Shown here in pieces: positions 6,865-16,261 of a stretch of 58,705 bases of DNA. The stretch covers positions 1 through 58,705 of the forward strand of contig DXLU01000023.1 in assembly GCA_019414565.1 (NCBI GenBank). The letters run 5' to 3'. The stretch comes from Collinsella sp. Its GTDB lineage: Bacteria; Actinomycetota; Coriobacteriia; Coriobacteriales; Coriobacteriaceae. The stretch's first letter is position 1. Each line of letters opens with the position of its first letter. The translations under genes and the position numbers were made by a program. A model generated the notes under the pieces. The model saw only the letters and a program-made list of their open reading frames with translations, did no database searches and was not told the origin of the DNA.

Positions 6865-9345
6865 CTACTCCACCGGCTTGAAGATGGTGGACTGGCCGAA
6901 GACGCTGCGGATGAGGGCTTTGGCCTCGTCCTCGGTCTGCGGGATGCTCGGGGCTGCACCCTGATGGCCGAAGGGGCCGCCCGCACCGGAGTTGGACTCC
7001 CAGGGAGCTGCAGGAGCGTCCTCCTCTTTGGGGGCAGTTGCAGCGGACTTGGGCGCGGACGCCGCACCCGGCACGTCGAACGGAGGCAGATCGTCCCCAC
7101 CAGCATCGGCAACAAAACCGCCAACCATGGCATCGTCGTAGGGAACCTGCTCGGATTCCCATGGCGCAGACGGCGCGGCGGGCTGAGCCTTGGGAGCGGA
7201 CGCGCGCTCGGGCGCTCGGGGCGCGGGCTCGGTCGGGAGCTTGCCCGTGGCAGGAGCGCCGGCGGGGTTGTCGGAGCGCAGCCAGGGGGCTTTGCCCAGG
7301 TCAGACGACTTGGGCGCGGGCGAGGCAGGCTTGGGCGCGGGTGTCGGAGCAGCCGGTTTGGCCATGACGGGCTTAGGCGCCGACGGGGTCGGCGCCGCTA
7401 TCGGTGCTGCTTTTGGCTGCGTCGCGTTGGCGCTCGAGGATGCAGGGGCCGCCGAGGACACGGGTTGCGGGTCCGCAGATACCGCAGCCCGTGCAGATGG
7501 AGAATGCTCCTCATGTTGAGGAGCCGGCGTGCCACCCCCATCCAGGACATAGTCGACGGTACGACGACCGAAGACCGCACTGACTGTCGGCAGGACCACC
7601 GACTGCGTGTCGGCGCGTCCAAGCATCTTGATGGCAAAGGTCGAGCCCGCGGGGAACGAGACCGTGAGCCTGGAGCCGTCGTCAGCCGTGGCGCGGGCAT
7701 TGAGCAAAAGCCCCGCGTAGGAAGCCTGACGCGCCTTGACACGCTCGACAACCTCGGCCCATTTGCGCTGCAGCTCTCCGGCATCCTCGACCGCGGGCGT
7801 CTCGGCAGTACCGGCGGCGGCAACCTGGGCGGCATTGTTGGACTGGGGCTTAGGTGCCGGAGCGGTGGCAGGCGCGGGAGCCGCAACGGGCTGAGGCGTC
7901 GGAGTCGGCGCAGGCTGAGGTGCAGGCGCTGCAGGCTTGGAAGCTGACACGGACGCAGAACGGGACGCAGGCTGGGCAGCCGGAACAGCAGCACCACGGT
8001 CCCAAGGCATACCGCCCTGGCGCGCGGACGTAGCAGCGGGGGCAGCGGATGCCGCCGGAGCGGCAGCACGAGCGCCCGAAATTAGCGTCGGCTGTTGGGC
8101 AGCAGCGGGTACGGATGCTGCAGGCGCGGCGGCCTGAGCAGCAGCCACGCTCGCCGGCACGGCGCCGTTGGCAACCATGGCCTCCAAGCGGGCCACGCGC
8201 TCGGCCAATGCCTCAATCGTTAAATCGGCCTCGGGACGTGCCAGGCGCGTGCAGGCGATCTCGAGCACCAGGCGCACGTCGCTCGCGCCCCTCATCTCCA
8301 GTGCGGCATCGTCGAGCACCGTCAGCACACGGGCCAGGCGGTCGGCAGGATGCTCGCCAAAGGCAGCGGCCTCGGCAGCAAGCGCCTCGGCCTGCTCGGA
8401 GCCGCCCTCAAACAGCTCGGCACGGGCACCGGCAACGCAGGCAACGTACACGTCACGCACATGCGCCACCAGGTCGCGCGTCAGCTCCAGCAGGTCGTTT
8501 CCTTCCTCGACCTGCGCACGGATCAGTCCATAGAGCTCGGCAACATCGCGATCGGCAATGGCGCGGGAAAACTCGCCCAGAATCTGGTCCGAAACCTCGC
8601 CTAAAAGCGAGCGGGCGTCGTCCGCATGCACAGAACCGTTGCCAAAGACGCTCAGCTGCTCCAGCGTGGACAGCGCGTCGCGCATACCGCCCTTGGCATG
8701 GCGCGCCACGATAGCCAGCGCCTCATCGTCGTAATCGAAGCCCTCCTGCTCGCACACGTATGCCAGGCGACGCTCGATATCCTCGTTGCCGATGCGATGG
8801 AAATCGAAACGCTGGCAGCGCGAGAGGATGGTCTCCAGAATCTTTTGCGGGTCGGTGGTGCACAGCACAAAGATCACGTGTGCCGGCGGCTCCTCGAGCG
8901 TCTTGAGCAGCGCGTTGAACGCCGCCGTCGTGAGCATGTGGACCTCGTCGATGATATAGATCTTGTACTTGCCGCGCACCGGGGCAAAGTTGACGGAGTT
9001 GATGATTTCCTCGCGCACATTGTCCACGCCCGTGCGGGAGGCGGCATCGAGCTCGTAGACATCGGGGTGGTTACCCTCGGCAATGAGCTCGCACTCCTCG
9101 CAAGTACCGTCGGGCATGCAGCCGCTTGCACCCTCGGCGCGCGCCGCCTCGGCATTGCGGCACAGCAGCGCCTTGGCCAGAATGCGCGCCATGGTGGTCT
9201 TGCCCGTGCCGCGCGGTCCGCAGAACAGGTAGGCGTGGGACAGGCGCCCCTCGGTGATGGCGTGCTCGAGCGTCGAGACGATATGCTGCTGGCCCACCAC
9301 GGAGTCAAAGGTGAGCGGGCGATACTTTCGGTACAACGATTCCAT
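6865..9345 (-). CDS. dnaX: DNA polymerase III subunit gamma/tau
   Basis: 826 residues. The N-terminal clamp-loader ATPase begins MESLYRKYRPLTF and has Walker A GPRGTGKTT at 43-51, a zinc-binding cysteine cluster at about 61-85 (ending GTCEEC), and IIDEVHML as Walker B. Domain III follows to about 400, then a long Ala/Pro-rich linker broken by one compact domain at about 540-630, and a C-terminal tail. The start is set by GGGGGAGC upstream of the ATG; an N-terminal extension to 9456 would precede the family start by 37 residues. DnaX links clamp loader, polymerase and helicase. No obvious A-rich slippery sequence for a short gamma form was seen. Confidence 0.96.
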   Translation of the reverse strand: MESLYRKYRPLTFDSVVGQQHIVSTLEHAITEGRLSHAYLFCGPRGTGKTTMARILAKALLCRNAEAARAEGASGCMPDGTCEECELIAEGNHPDVYELDAASRTGVDNVREEIINSVNFAPVRGKYKIYIIDEVHMLTTAAFNALLKTLEEPPAHVIFVLCTTDPQKILETILSRCQRFDFHRIGNEDIERRLAYVCEQEGFDYDDEALAIVARHAKGGMRDALSTLEQLSVFGNGSVHADDARSLLGEVSDQILGEFSRAIADRDVAELYGLIRAQVEEGNDLLELTRDLVAHVRDVYVACVAGARAELFEGGSEQAEALAAEAAAFGEHPADRLARVLTVLDDAALEMRGASDVRLVLEIACTRLARPEADLTIEALAERVARLEAMVANGAVPASVAAAQAAAPAASVPAAAQQPTLISGARAAAPAASAAPAATSARQGGMPWDRGAAVPAAQPASRSASVSASKPAAPAPQPAPTPTPQPVAAPAPATAPAPKPQSNNAAQVAAAGTAETPAVEDAGELQRKWAEVVERVKARQASYAGLLLNARATADDGSRLTVSFPAGSTFAIKMLGRADTQSVVLPTVSAVFGRRTVDYVLDGGGTPAPQHEEHSPSARAAVSADPQPVSSAAPASSSANATQPKAAPIAAPTPSAPKPVMAKPAAPTPAPKPASPAPKSSDLGKAPWLRSDNPAGAPATGKLPTEPAPRAPERASAPKAQPAAPSAPWESEQVPYDDAMVGGFVADAGGDDLPPFDVPGAASAPKSAATAPKEEDAPAAPWESNSGAGGPFGHQGAAPSIPQTEDEAKALIRSVFGQSTIFKPVE

Positions 9346-9461
9346 GGGTGCTCCCCCGGGTATACTGAGTCTTGTTGCCGCGGCGGCCATGCGGTCGCAC
9401 GGCATACTGCATTCCATAATAACCCGTACGGCGAGCCCGCCGCGATAGGAGTCCAAAGAGC

Positions 9462-10178
9462 ATGGCAGACGCAGAGAGCAACCTCGTTCCCTCCGAAGCA
9501 GCCGACCAGGTCGAGGTCGCGCTCGAGGAGCAGGCCGCAGCCGACGACGGCATCCTGTACCTCAACGAGTACCAATACGAAAACGACCTCGTCACCGACT
9601 TCGCCCGCCTGGTCGCCTCGCCCAGGCGTCGCGGCTCGCTGTATGTCGCCGCGGCAATTGCCGCGCTCATCGGCATCGGCATGCTGGTGGCCGGCGGCAA
9701 CTGGATCAAGTTTGGCGTCGTCTTGATCGTATTCGGCGCCTTTTTGGCCTGGTGGAGCAAAAACCTGCACCACACCCTCGCCCGCGACTTTATCGACGCC
9801 GTTGAGGCCGACGAGTCCATGGGTGGCCGCTATCGCCGCGTCGCCGCCAACGAGGACGGCCTGATGGTTTGGGGCACGAGCGGCAAGTCGCAGTTCTTCC
9901 CGTTTGAAAAGCTCGACCACGTGCTCGACGGCGAGCGCATCTTTGTGGCCATGTTCGCCGACCAGGGCGTGACGATCCCTAAGGACACCTTTGTCCGCGG
10001 CGATGCCGAGCAGTTCGGTCCCTTCCTTAAGGCGCGCATCAACAAAAAGCTCCGCATCGAGACCAAACGCAAGAAGATGAAGGCAGAAAAGGCCGCTGCC
10101 GAAGCAAAACAGGGCGACAAGCCCCAGGAGACCAAGGGCAAGCAGCGCAAGCAGAAGAAGAGCAAGAAGAAGCGGTAG
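9462..10178 (+). CDS. YcxB-like two-span membrane protein
   Basis: 238 residues. An acidic N-terminal ~50 residues precede two adjacent hydrophobic spans (about 66-105), then a ~75-residue domain with the pattern DGLMVWGTSGKSQFFPFEKL, typical of YcxB-like C-terminal domains (a PH-like fold). The tail is extremely Lys-rich and probably cytosolic. It stands alone, divergent from dnaX with a 116-base gap in which no RNA gene was recognised. Family assignment is from pattern memory; function is unknown. Confidence 0.75.
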   Translation: MADAESNLVPSEAADQVEVALEEQAAADDGILYLNEYQYENDLVTDFARLVASPRRRGSLYVAAAIAALIGIGMLVAGGNWIKFGVVLIVFGAFLAWWSKNLHHTLARDFIDAVEADESMGGRYRRVAANEDGLMVWGTSGKSQFFPFEKLDHVLDGERIFVAMFADQGVTIPKDTFVRGDAEQFGPFLKARINKKLRIETKRKKMKAEKAAAEAKQGDKPQETKGKQRKQKKSKKKR

Positions 10179-10206
10179 GCCGGCCGACACCGAAGGCGCC
10201 TCGTCC

Positions 10207-10246
10207 CGCGCCCGATTCCGGGCCGGGGCGCCTGGAATCGGGCGCG
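10207..10246 (+). terminator. GC-rich hairpin after the YcxB-like gene
   Basis: CGCGCCCGATTCC (10207-10219) pairs exactly with GGAATCGGGCGCG (10234-10246). The loop is 14 nt. No U-tract follows on either strand, so factor-independent termination is uncertain. It lies between convergent genes. Confidence 0.5.
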
Positions 10247-10283
10247 CGTACCGCCAATGGACCCGTTTTGCCTTGCTCTCGAG

Positions 10284-10952
10284 CTATTTCACTTCAAACC
10301 TTAAGAGCCTCCGCTCCGGCAGATCGGTCATCTTCATCGTGTAAGTCCCGGGAAATGCTTTCTCAAAACGGACGGTCTCGTAACCTTCGAAATAGTCGTT
10401 GGTGTTCTGCATCATAAATGGGACGAGCAACTCGTTTTCTGCCCCAACCTCCACGGCAAACGCAGCAGAGCCGCCAAGGACCGGCATGGCTTGCGTTATC
10501 AGATCGGTATTGACTACAAAATCATAGTTTGGCGCAGACTCCGGGACCAGATGCCAAACATACGCTTTGATTCCACCGTCGATATTATCCCTATTTCTGA
10601 CACGCATCTTTACGGCGATAACGCACGTGATGTCGGCATCCTTCAGTCTCGTTTTCGTATCCACGGTGCCATATTTTGAATAATCGTCATGTGCTCGTTT
10701 GAGATACTCGCGCGGCGTGAGCAACTCTGCCCCGTCTATGCAAAACGAATACCCATCAGTCACCACATCCTTCGACCCCAGAAACGCTCCATCCATCGAG
10801 AGCCATTCGCCCTCCGCGTAATATTTCTCAGGAATGACCGTCCGGTTCCCGTTAACGACGCTCACCCTCATGCCCGCAAGGCCGGCAGCAGCACAGCAAA
10901 AAAGCGCGAGCGCCGATCTTCTCGTCCACAGGGTCTTCTTCATCGCGCTCAC
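10284..10952 (-). CDS. Exported protein of an ABC transporter operon (DUF5028-like)
   Basis: 222 residues from GTG (10952) or 219 from the ATG at 10943; both are possible. A short basic N terminus and one hydrophobic segment (RRSALALFCCAAAGLAG) indicate a signal or anchor. The ~190-residue remainder is a mixed domain with conserved-looking motifs such as AYVWHLVPESAPNYDF. I recall similar proteins as DUF5028, found beside ABC transporters in gut Gram-positives, but could not verify this. It overlaps the ATPase gene by 4 bases, so it is the last gene of the operon. It may act outside the membrane with the two permeases. Confidence 0.6.
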   Translation of the reverse strand: MSAMKKTLWTRRSALALFCCAAAGLAGMRVSVVNGNRTVIPEKYYAEGEWLSMDGAFLGSKDVVTDGYSFCIDGAELLTPREYLKRAHDDYSKYGTVDTKTRLKDADITCVIAVKMRVRNRDNIDGGIKAYVWHLVPESAPNYDFVVNTDLITQAMPVLGGSAAFAVEVGAENELLVPFMMQNTNDYFEGYETVRFEKAFPGTYTMKMTDLPERRLLRFEVK

Positions 10953-11593
10953 GACCTTTCCCGAACTTTCACAACGGCACCGTCGCGCATGCAGTAAACC
11001 CGATCGGCCAGTTCCTCGAGCACCTCTCCGTCATGGCTGGACAGAAGGACCTCACGACCCGTTGATGCCGCCATCGCCACAACGCGCTTGAGCATTTCAA
11101 CGCCCGCTTCGTCGAGGGCATTCGTTGGCTCATCGAGAACAAGCAGCTTCGGCTTCTCCATAATTGCCGCAGCTATCCCCAGACGCTGCTTCATCCCAAG
11201 CGAGTATGCTCGGAACTTCTTTTTTTCGTCTGCATCGAGCCCCACGAGCCGCAGGGCAGAGCGAATGTCCTCGGGGGTGGCAACGCCCTTGATCTGAGCG
11301 ATGAGCTTCAGATTGTCGTAGCCAGACAGATATCCCAAAAAGGAAGGCGCCTCGATCAACATCCCCAGACTCGGCGGGAACGAGATGTCCGCCCCAAGCC
11401 TTTGGCCATCGATAGAGATTTCGCCTTCGGTAGGCTTGATCAACCCGCAAACCGCTCGCATGAGCATGGTCTTACCCGAACCGTTTATCCCCTGAAGCCC
11501 GACCACAGTCCCAGGGTCAACCTCGATGGACACGTTGCGCAGGACATCGTTTTTACCCATGCGCTTCGATACGCCCCTTACGATCACACTCAT
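10949..11593 (-). CDS. ABC transporter ATP-binding protein
   Basis: 214 residues. Walker A is GINGSGKT, signature YSLGMKQRLGIAAAIM, Walker B LLVLDEPTNALD, and the switch histidine is in LLSSHD. AAGGGGG precedes the chosen ATG, which overlaps the stop of the upstream permease gene by 4 bases. The short, stand-alone ATPase with separate permeases is typical of drug or bacteriocin exporters of the CcmA/NatA type. Partners are the two permeases encoded immediately upstream. Confidence 0.92.
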   Translation of the reverse strand: MSVIVRGVSKRMGKNDVLRNVSIEVDPGTVVGLQGINGSGKTMLMRAVCGLIKPTEGEISIDGQRLGADISFPPSLGMLIEAPSFLGYLSGYDNLKLIAQIKGVATPEDIRSALRLVGLDADEKKKFRAYSLGMKQRLGIAAAIMEKPKLLVLDEPTNALDEAGVEMLKRVVAMAASTGREVLLSSHDGEVLEELADRVYCMRDGAVVKVRERS

Positions 11594-12426
11594 ATCTTGT
11601 CCCCCTTTTCTATAAGGTCGGCCCTTCGAAACCACAGTCCACCCAACGATAGGCATAACGACATAAGCCCAATTGATGACAAGACACTCGAGCCCGCCGC
11701 GATTCCCTCTTTGACAATTCCACCCCAGCGCAACAGCATCAAGGCGTTACCCAATAGCGCCCAATGTCGTGCATATGCCGAGCAGATCAGGTAGCTCATT
11801 AAAACCACAAACGAGACTGACGACCCAAGCACAAACCCAACCGCTGCCTGCGCAAACGCAAGCGCCTCAAAAGCAAATAAGAGACCTATGAAAAACGGCA
11901 GCGCATCTGCCTCGGCAGCTTTGAGAAACCACGGCGCCAAATTAGCCAGTTGAAGCGACTCACCATGAATGACCGCGCTGAACGAGGAGCTCACCACCAA
12001 GCTCCAAATCACAACAGAGCAAACCACCACGAGCAGTGAAAATGCCGTTACTGCCGCCACCAAGATAAAACGCGAGACCCACCAAAGGGTTCTTGCCCGG
12101 CATCGAACAAGCGCTTGCAAACCAAACCCGTGCAACGATTCGGTCGGATAGTCGAGTGTTGTATAGAGAATAAGCAGAATGAGAAATAGCCATCCTAGCG
12201 GAGGCACAAACATGACCCCGGGCCTAGGCTCAAACGGAGCAGATCCGGCAAACACGAGCGCAAGATTATCCGCAAACCCCAAGGTATCCGTTCTAACCCC
12301 ATACACAGAAGACAATCCGTAGGCGTACACCAAGTTCGCAACGGTCACTGCCGCAATTGCAATAAAAGTAAGGATGTTCTTCTTCAAAACGGTCCTCAGG
12401 TCCGCGGCGACCAGCCTAAACAGCAT
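11590..12426 (-). CDS. ABC transporter permease 2
   Basis: 278 residues with about six hydrophobic spans, beginning MLFRLVAADLRTVLKKN. GAGGTGG precedes the ATG. Its start overlaps the stop of the previous permease gene (TGATG) and its stop overlaps the start of the ATPase gene. It is an ABC-2-like membrane subunit by context and topology only; no strongly diagnostic motif was recognised. Together with the first permease it would form the transport channel. Confidence 0.75.
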   Translation of the reverse strand: MLFRLVAADLRTVLKKNILTFIAIAAVTVANLVYAYGLSSVYGVRTDTLGFADNLALVFAGSAPFEPRPGVMFVPPLGWLFLILLILYTTLDYPTESLHGFGLQALVRCRARTLWWVSRFILVAAVTAFSLLVVVCSVVIWSLVVSSSFSAVIHGESLQLANLAPWFLKAAEADALPFFIGLLFAFEALAFAQAAVGFVLGSSVSFVVLMSYLICSAYARHWALLGNALMLLRWGGIVKEGIAAGSSVLSSIGLMSLCLSLGGLWFRRADLIEKGDKI

Positions 12427-13307
12427 CAGACCACCTCGCGTCTTTTCCACGCCCCAGAAAAAGCCAACGAAGCAAGGGTCAATAATATGATTTCCGCAAA
12501 ACCGGCTCGAATGTCTGGCCAGTTATTCAGCGATTCCGACCTGATGCTGTTGAGGATATTGCAGTTAAACCCCACACAAGCCATTACGCCGAAGATCCAG
12601 CCATTTGCAAAATGCCACGCAACCATTAGCAGATACGGGACAATTATCGCTTTGATTCTGCTACGAAACAAAATTGAGAAGCCAGTTACAGCCATGGATA
12701 AAGTCCCGAGCGTGACAGCATCGAACAGCGTGTATGCGAGCACATATGACAAAGGATGCGAATAAAATAGACCGGAGAAGTAGCTATGCAGGTAAAGTCC
12801 TACGTAAGTCGACTCATCGACCCGAGGAAGATACGCAGGAAAAAGCATCGAGACGATCAGGAAATTGACGAGCAGAGGAATGGCAGTCACTGTAAACGCG
12901 GAGAGGAAAGCAGACAGCATCTTTACGTTCACGTACGCCTTTCTGGAAACGCGCGTGCATATCTGCATGTCATAACCACTCAAACGCTCAAAGAGACACG
13001 ACCAAGATCCAGCCAACATTGCAAGCAGGGGCAGTGCATAGAAAAACACCGACGCAGACAGTGGCGCGTTCGCGCTCACAACAATCCAGTTACCGAAGCT
13101 GCTTTCACGTGTTTGACCGAGATAATTTTCGGCTTGCACGCCAACGCCGTAACCAAAAGAAAGAAGGTTGTGGCGCTCTTTTTCCAAATTTGCCCACGGC
13201 TCCAGCGCGGCAGCTATTGCAACTGCGACCGCAATCAAGAGAGCAAGGATAAAAGCTGGACGTCTAATCGTTTTCGACAGTTCGTATCTTGCGAGCTTTT
13301 GGTTCAT
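12426..13307 (-). CDS. ABC transporter permease 1
   Basis: 293 residues starting MNQKLARYELSKTIRRP, an amphipathic lead typical of ABC-2 permeases, then one span, a ~60-residue external loop and five further spans. GGAGGAGGACGT precedes the ATG. The external loop after the first span is also usual for peptide-exporting permeases. It follows the small secreted-protein gene by 54 bases and is coupled to permease 2. Substrate unknown; the neighbouring secreted protein is the obvious candidate. Confidence 0.75.
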   Translation of the reverse strand: MNQKLARYELSKTIRRPAFILALLIAVAVAIAAALEPWANLEKERHNLLSFGYGVGVQAENYLGQTRESSFGNWIVVSANAPLSASVFFYALPLLAMLAGSWSCLFERLSGYDMQICTRVSRKAYVNVKMLSAFLSAFTVTAIPLLVNFLIVSMLFPAYLPRVDESTYVGLYLHSYFSGLFYSHPLSYVLAYTLFDAVTLGTLSMAVTGFSILFRSRIKAIIVPYLLMVAWHFANGWIFGVMACVGFNCNILNSIRSESLNNWPDIRAGFAEIILLTLASLAFSGAWKRREVV

Positions 13308-13361
13308 ACGTCCTCCTCCCCCTTCCGACCCAGAAAGCCGGAAGGGAGCCATTTCAAACAA

Positions 13362-13874
13362 CTATGCGGGAAGCTTGTGGAAATGCCCGACGCAGTCGGG
13401 GCTCCATACGCCAATAACAGTGCCGTAGCCAGACTCCGCCCATGCAGTCAGTCGCGCCGCAGATCGCCCGTTCTCACGGACGAGGTTATACATTTCCCAC
13501 TGTCCCTTGTGATTCGAACGATACGTTCCCTGAGTACAATTCATGCTGCCGCTACCGCTTGTGTTATACGCACCGTCTGTATATAACCGAAGCGGATTTC
13601 CCGTATGGCCCTGGATATCCAGATAGAGCGATGAGGAATCATCCTTTTGACGGTAGCCAGTTGCACTCGTCCCGGCACATTGAAAACTAAATGCCTTATC
13701 GGCATTGTTCGTACAGGTCGTAATTCCCGTATCGGCGTTTTGAGTAATGCTGGAAACCTGAGAGGTGTCAAACTCCTCTTGTGCAAACGATGCAGCGGGA
13801 ACCCCTAGGGACAGACCAGCTGCAATCACCAAGCCGACTCCGATTCGAGCAATAGCGCTCCTTGGCTTAATCAT
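13362..13874 (-). CDS. Small secreted protein next to an ABC exporter
   Basis: 170 residues from the ATG with GGAGAAGG upstream. The first ~33 residues are a clear Sec signal peptide (IGVGLVIAAGLSLGVPAASFAQ). The mature ~137-residue part is rich in Ser, Thr, Gly and aromatic residues, has four cysteines, and contains KGQWEMYNLVRENG and GVWSPDCVGHFH. I associate this pattern with DUF2712-type secreted proteins that accompany ABC transporters, without verification. A lactococcin-972-like bacteriocin was considered, but its motifs were not convincing. It lies between the LuxR gene and the transporter genes, all in the same direction. Confidence 0.7.
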   Translation of the reverse strand: MIKPRSAIARIGVGLVIAAGLSLGVPAASFAQEEFDTSQVSSITQNADTGITTCTNNADKAFSFQCAGTSATGYRQKDDSSSLYLDIQGHTGNPLRLYTDGAYNTSGSGSMNCTQGTYRSNHKGQWEMYNLVRENGRSAARLTAWAESGYGTVIGVWSPDCVGHFHKLPA

Positions 13875-13947
13875 GGCCTTCTCCAATCAAAAGCGGTTAA
13901 CAATGCGTCGACGCACGGCAACCTTCGCATGAATAGAGAAAGATGTC

Positions 13948-13988
13948 TGTAAACACCCGCTATTGAGTTGATTGCTCAGGCGTTTACA
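13948..13988 (-). promoter_or_regulatory. TGTAAAC/GTTTACA dyad before the secreted-protein gene
   Basis: TGTAAAC (13948-13954) and GTTTACA (13982-13988) face each other across 27 bases, overlapping the LuxR stop codon. It could be a binding site controlling the secreted-protein/ABC genes or a weak hairpin. No U-tract is present. Confidence 0.3.
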
Positions 13989-16119
13989 CGTTATTTACCT
14001 GCGATAACAATAAAATTAGCTCCGCCTTATTCTTGATCTTCAACTGGCGGTAAGATGCAGACCGCAGCGCTTGCACCGTAGATGCAGCGTAACCGACATC
14101 CTCCGCAATGGCCTTTGTCGTTGCCCCCTCTGCCGTCATCAGCAAAATTTGCGACTGAACATCAGAAAGGGAGCGCGACGTAAGCAGGGCCAGCTGGCGC
14201 ACGCGGGCCGTTTCGGTGGACCCGTTCGCCCGGTACTCCAAGACGGCCTTCTCGTCCTCAACCGAGCGGGCGAGCGCGATGTGCGTAACGAACATGGGCA
14301 CAGACCAGCAAACAATCACCGTTGCCACGACGACATTGACAGCCGAACTTTGCCCCAACAACGACGCGAGGAACAACGGCTCGAAAACCGTCAGATCCTG
14401 CACCATATTGAGCAAGACAGCCCAAACAGGAGCCGTCGCCCCGAAGCAAAGCATCCATATCCCAAGCATTTTGCGCTGCGGACAGCTTCGCATCACTATA
14501 TATGTGAGCAGCACCCCCGTCAGCACCGCAAGTCCATGGATTCGCCCCCTAGCGACCGCATAGATTAAGGCAACCATGCCCATTGACACCAACGGCACGA
14601 TAGCCCGAGCATGGGCATGCACCTTAAACGGACGCAGCCCAACAGCGAGCGAAGCCGTAGACGCCACGCCGCAAAACAGGACCGGCACAGCCATCAACGG
14701 AACGCGTATGCACATCAATGCCGCGATATAGATAAAAGACCATTCCACAGCAGATAGCACCGCCCATACGTACGGGCTTCCGAGCCAAATCGCTTCACCC
14801 GCTCTATCCAGCGCAGCGCCACGATTCGCTTTTCCACCCGCGTAGCGTAGCGACAGAAGCAGTCCGAGACCCAATGCGTAGCTTAAGAGGGAAAAGGCGA
14901 CAGCCCGCGAAACACCGGACCCCCAATCGCTATCCGCCATTACCAAGGGCCCCGCCGCAAGGAGGATAAAGAATAATGTGAGCAGGTATCGAAACAGCCG
15001 GCGCGTTCGAGCTGATGCCACTATATCGTCAGCATGCCGCTGCGGTAGCTCATGCCCTACAGTATCGCCCTCACCCGCAAACAGCGCCACGAGCTCGCGT
15101 GAGCCCGCAACCGACGCCTTCCCGTATGCTCGGTGAAGCGTTGTTCTCACCGTCGATGGCTTCGTATCCGTCTCCTTGGCAATTTCCGCCGGCGTTTTCC
15201 CTTTGAGCAGCAGTCGAACAAACTGCTCTTCTCTAGGCGACAGGGCAGGGGAAAACACCCCCGCATCGAATGTGTCGGACGCACAGGCGATATCCGAATT
15301 GTTGTCCCGTTTCCCCCTTAGCAACATGCATACGAAGGCAGCAGCGATAACGGACCCCATCGCCAGCAATGCAATGACCACGGCATCGCTTGCGAAGTAT
15401 GCCGCCTCAACAGCCGGAATAAGACCAATAGGAACTGCTACGAGCACAGAACAGGCAAACACGTCGCGCCGCCCATGGCCAAAGGCACGAGGGCGGCAAA
15501 ACGGCGGGGCCACAGTCAATGCGAGATAGACCAACGGAATTAAAAGCGCAAGGCCAATTGACGCGGCCGTTACAGGGGGCATCCCCCATGGCTCGGGAAC
15601 GACTCTCCATGAAACTCGACAGCAAAACAGCAGGCAAGACATGACGGCTATTGTTTCTGTAAAAATCGCGTCCTGCGGGTGACGAGTTTCCCTTTCGTCA
15701 GTCCGTGTCGACCTCTGCGTCAAAGGAGAGTCCGCCGTGCCCCAAATAACATATGAGAGAAGCAGCGACCCAACAAAGCACGAGACACACGAAACGCCAT
15801 GTAACAACCAAATCGGTGCAAACACGATTGGAATAGAGTCTCCGCGAGCATAGAAAGCCAGGTCGGCCCATTCGGGAACCGTTGCAATAACACCAAGGAA
15901 AACACCGATGGCACCGAGATGCCTCGGCCTTCTCATTCCCCCCTTGCATAGCGCAGCACCATGAACAAACGCCGCGAGGCATGCGCCCAGGATAACGAGC
16001 CAGGTCATTGCACCTGACGCTAGGCCGATTGAAGATGAAAACCGGTGATAAGGGGTGACCGCCATTACGACAAGCGCAATGGCGCAGGCAAATGTAGCAG
16101 AACGGCGGGAAAAGAGCAT
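13984..16119 (-). CDS. Membrane LuxR-type regulator with two HTH domains
   Basis: 711 residues from the ATG with GGAGG four bases upstream. It consists of two similarly built halves, each with several hydrophobic spans followed by a LuxR/GerE helix-turn-helix. The first HTH is near residues 290-345 (LSPREEQFVRLLLKGKTPAE, STVRTTLHRAYGK). The second is at the C terminus, about 650-711 (TKAIAEDVGYAASTVQALR). Known: gut Coriobacteriia carry large families of LuxR proteins with ~10-12 spans and a single C-terminal HTH. A tandem fusion is less usual. It probably controls the secreted-protein/ABC genes immediately downstream in the same direction. The signal is unknown. Confidence 0.8.
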   Translation of the reverse strand: MLFSRRSATFACAIALVVMAVTPYHRFSSSIGLASGAMTWLVILGACLAAFVHGAALCKGGMRRPRHLGAIGVFLGVIATVPEWADLAFYARGDSIPIVFAPIWLLHGVSCVSCFVGSLLLSYVIWGTADSPLTQRSTRTDERETRHPQDAIFTETIAVMSCLLFCCRVSWRVVPEPWGMPPVTAASIGLALLIPLVYLALTVAPPFCRPRAFGHGRRDVFACSVLVAVPIGLIPAVEAAYFASDAVVIALLAMGSVIAAAFVCMLLRGKRDNNSDIACASDTFDAGVFSPALSPREEQFVRLLLKGKTPAEIAKETDTKPSTVRTTLHRAYGKASVAGSRELVALFAGEGDTVGHELPQRHADDIVASARTRRLFRYLLTLFFILLAAGPLVMADSDWGSGVSRAVAFSLLSYALGLGLLLSLRYAGGKANRGAALDRAGEAIWLGSPYVWAVLSAVEWSFIYIAALMCIRVPLMAVPVLFCGVASTASLAVGLRPFKVHAHARAIVPLVSMGMVALIYAVARGRIHGLAVLTGVLLTYIVMRSCPQRKMLGIWMLCFGATAPVWAVLLNMVQDLTVFEPLFLASLLGQSSAVNVVVATVIVCWSVPMFVTHIALARSVEDEKAVLEYRANGSTETARVRQLALLTSRSLSDVQSQILLMTAEGATTKAIAEDVGYAASTVQALRSASYRQLKIKNKAELILLLSQVNNV

Positions 16120-16261
16120 ACGGCCTCCATAGCGTGTCATTATATCGCTCGAGCCGCTCGTTTATCTCTGTTCTCACACCAGCCAGCATCAATGATTCAG
16201 GCGAACTCCAATCCGCGCCAGATCACGGTCCGGCTTTTGTTCGCAGTCCCCACATCAAAGC

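Noticed and set aside
9346..9461. SRP RNA (ffs) in the gap beside dnaX
   Set aside because: The location is common for ffs, but the conserved SRP loop sequences are absent.
13362..13874. Lactococcin-972-type bacteriocin
   Set aside because: The secreted protein is longer and its C-terminal pattern fits DUF2712-like proteins better; no decisive motif was seen.
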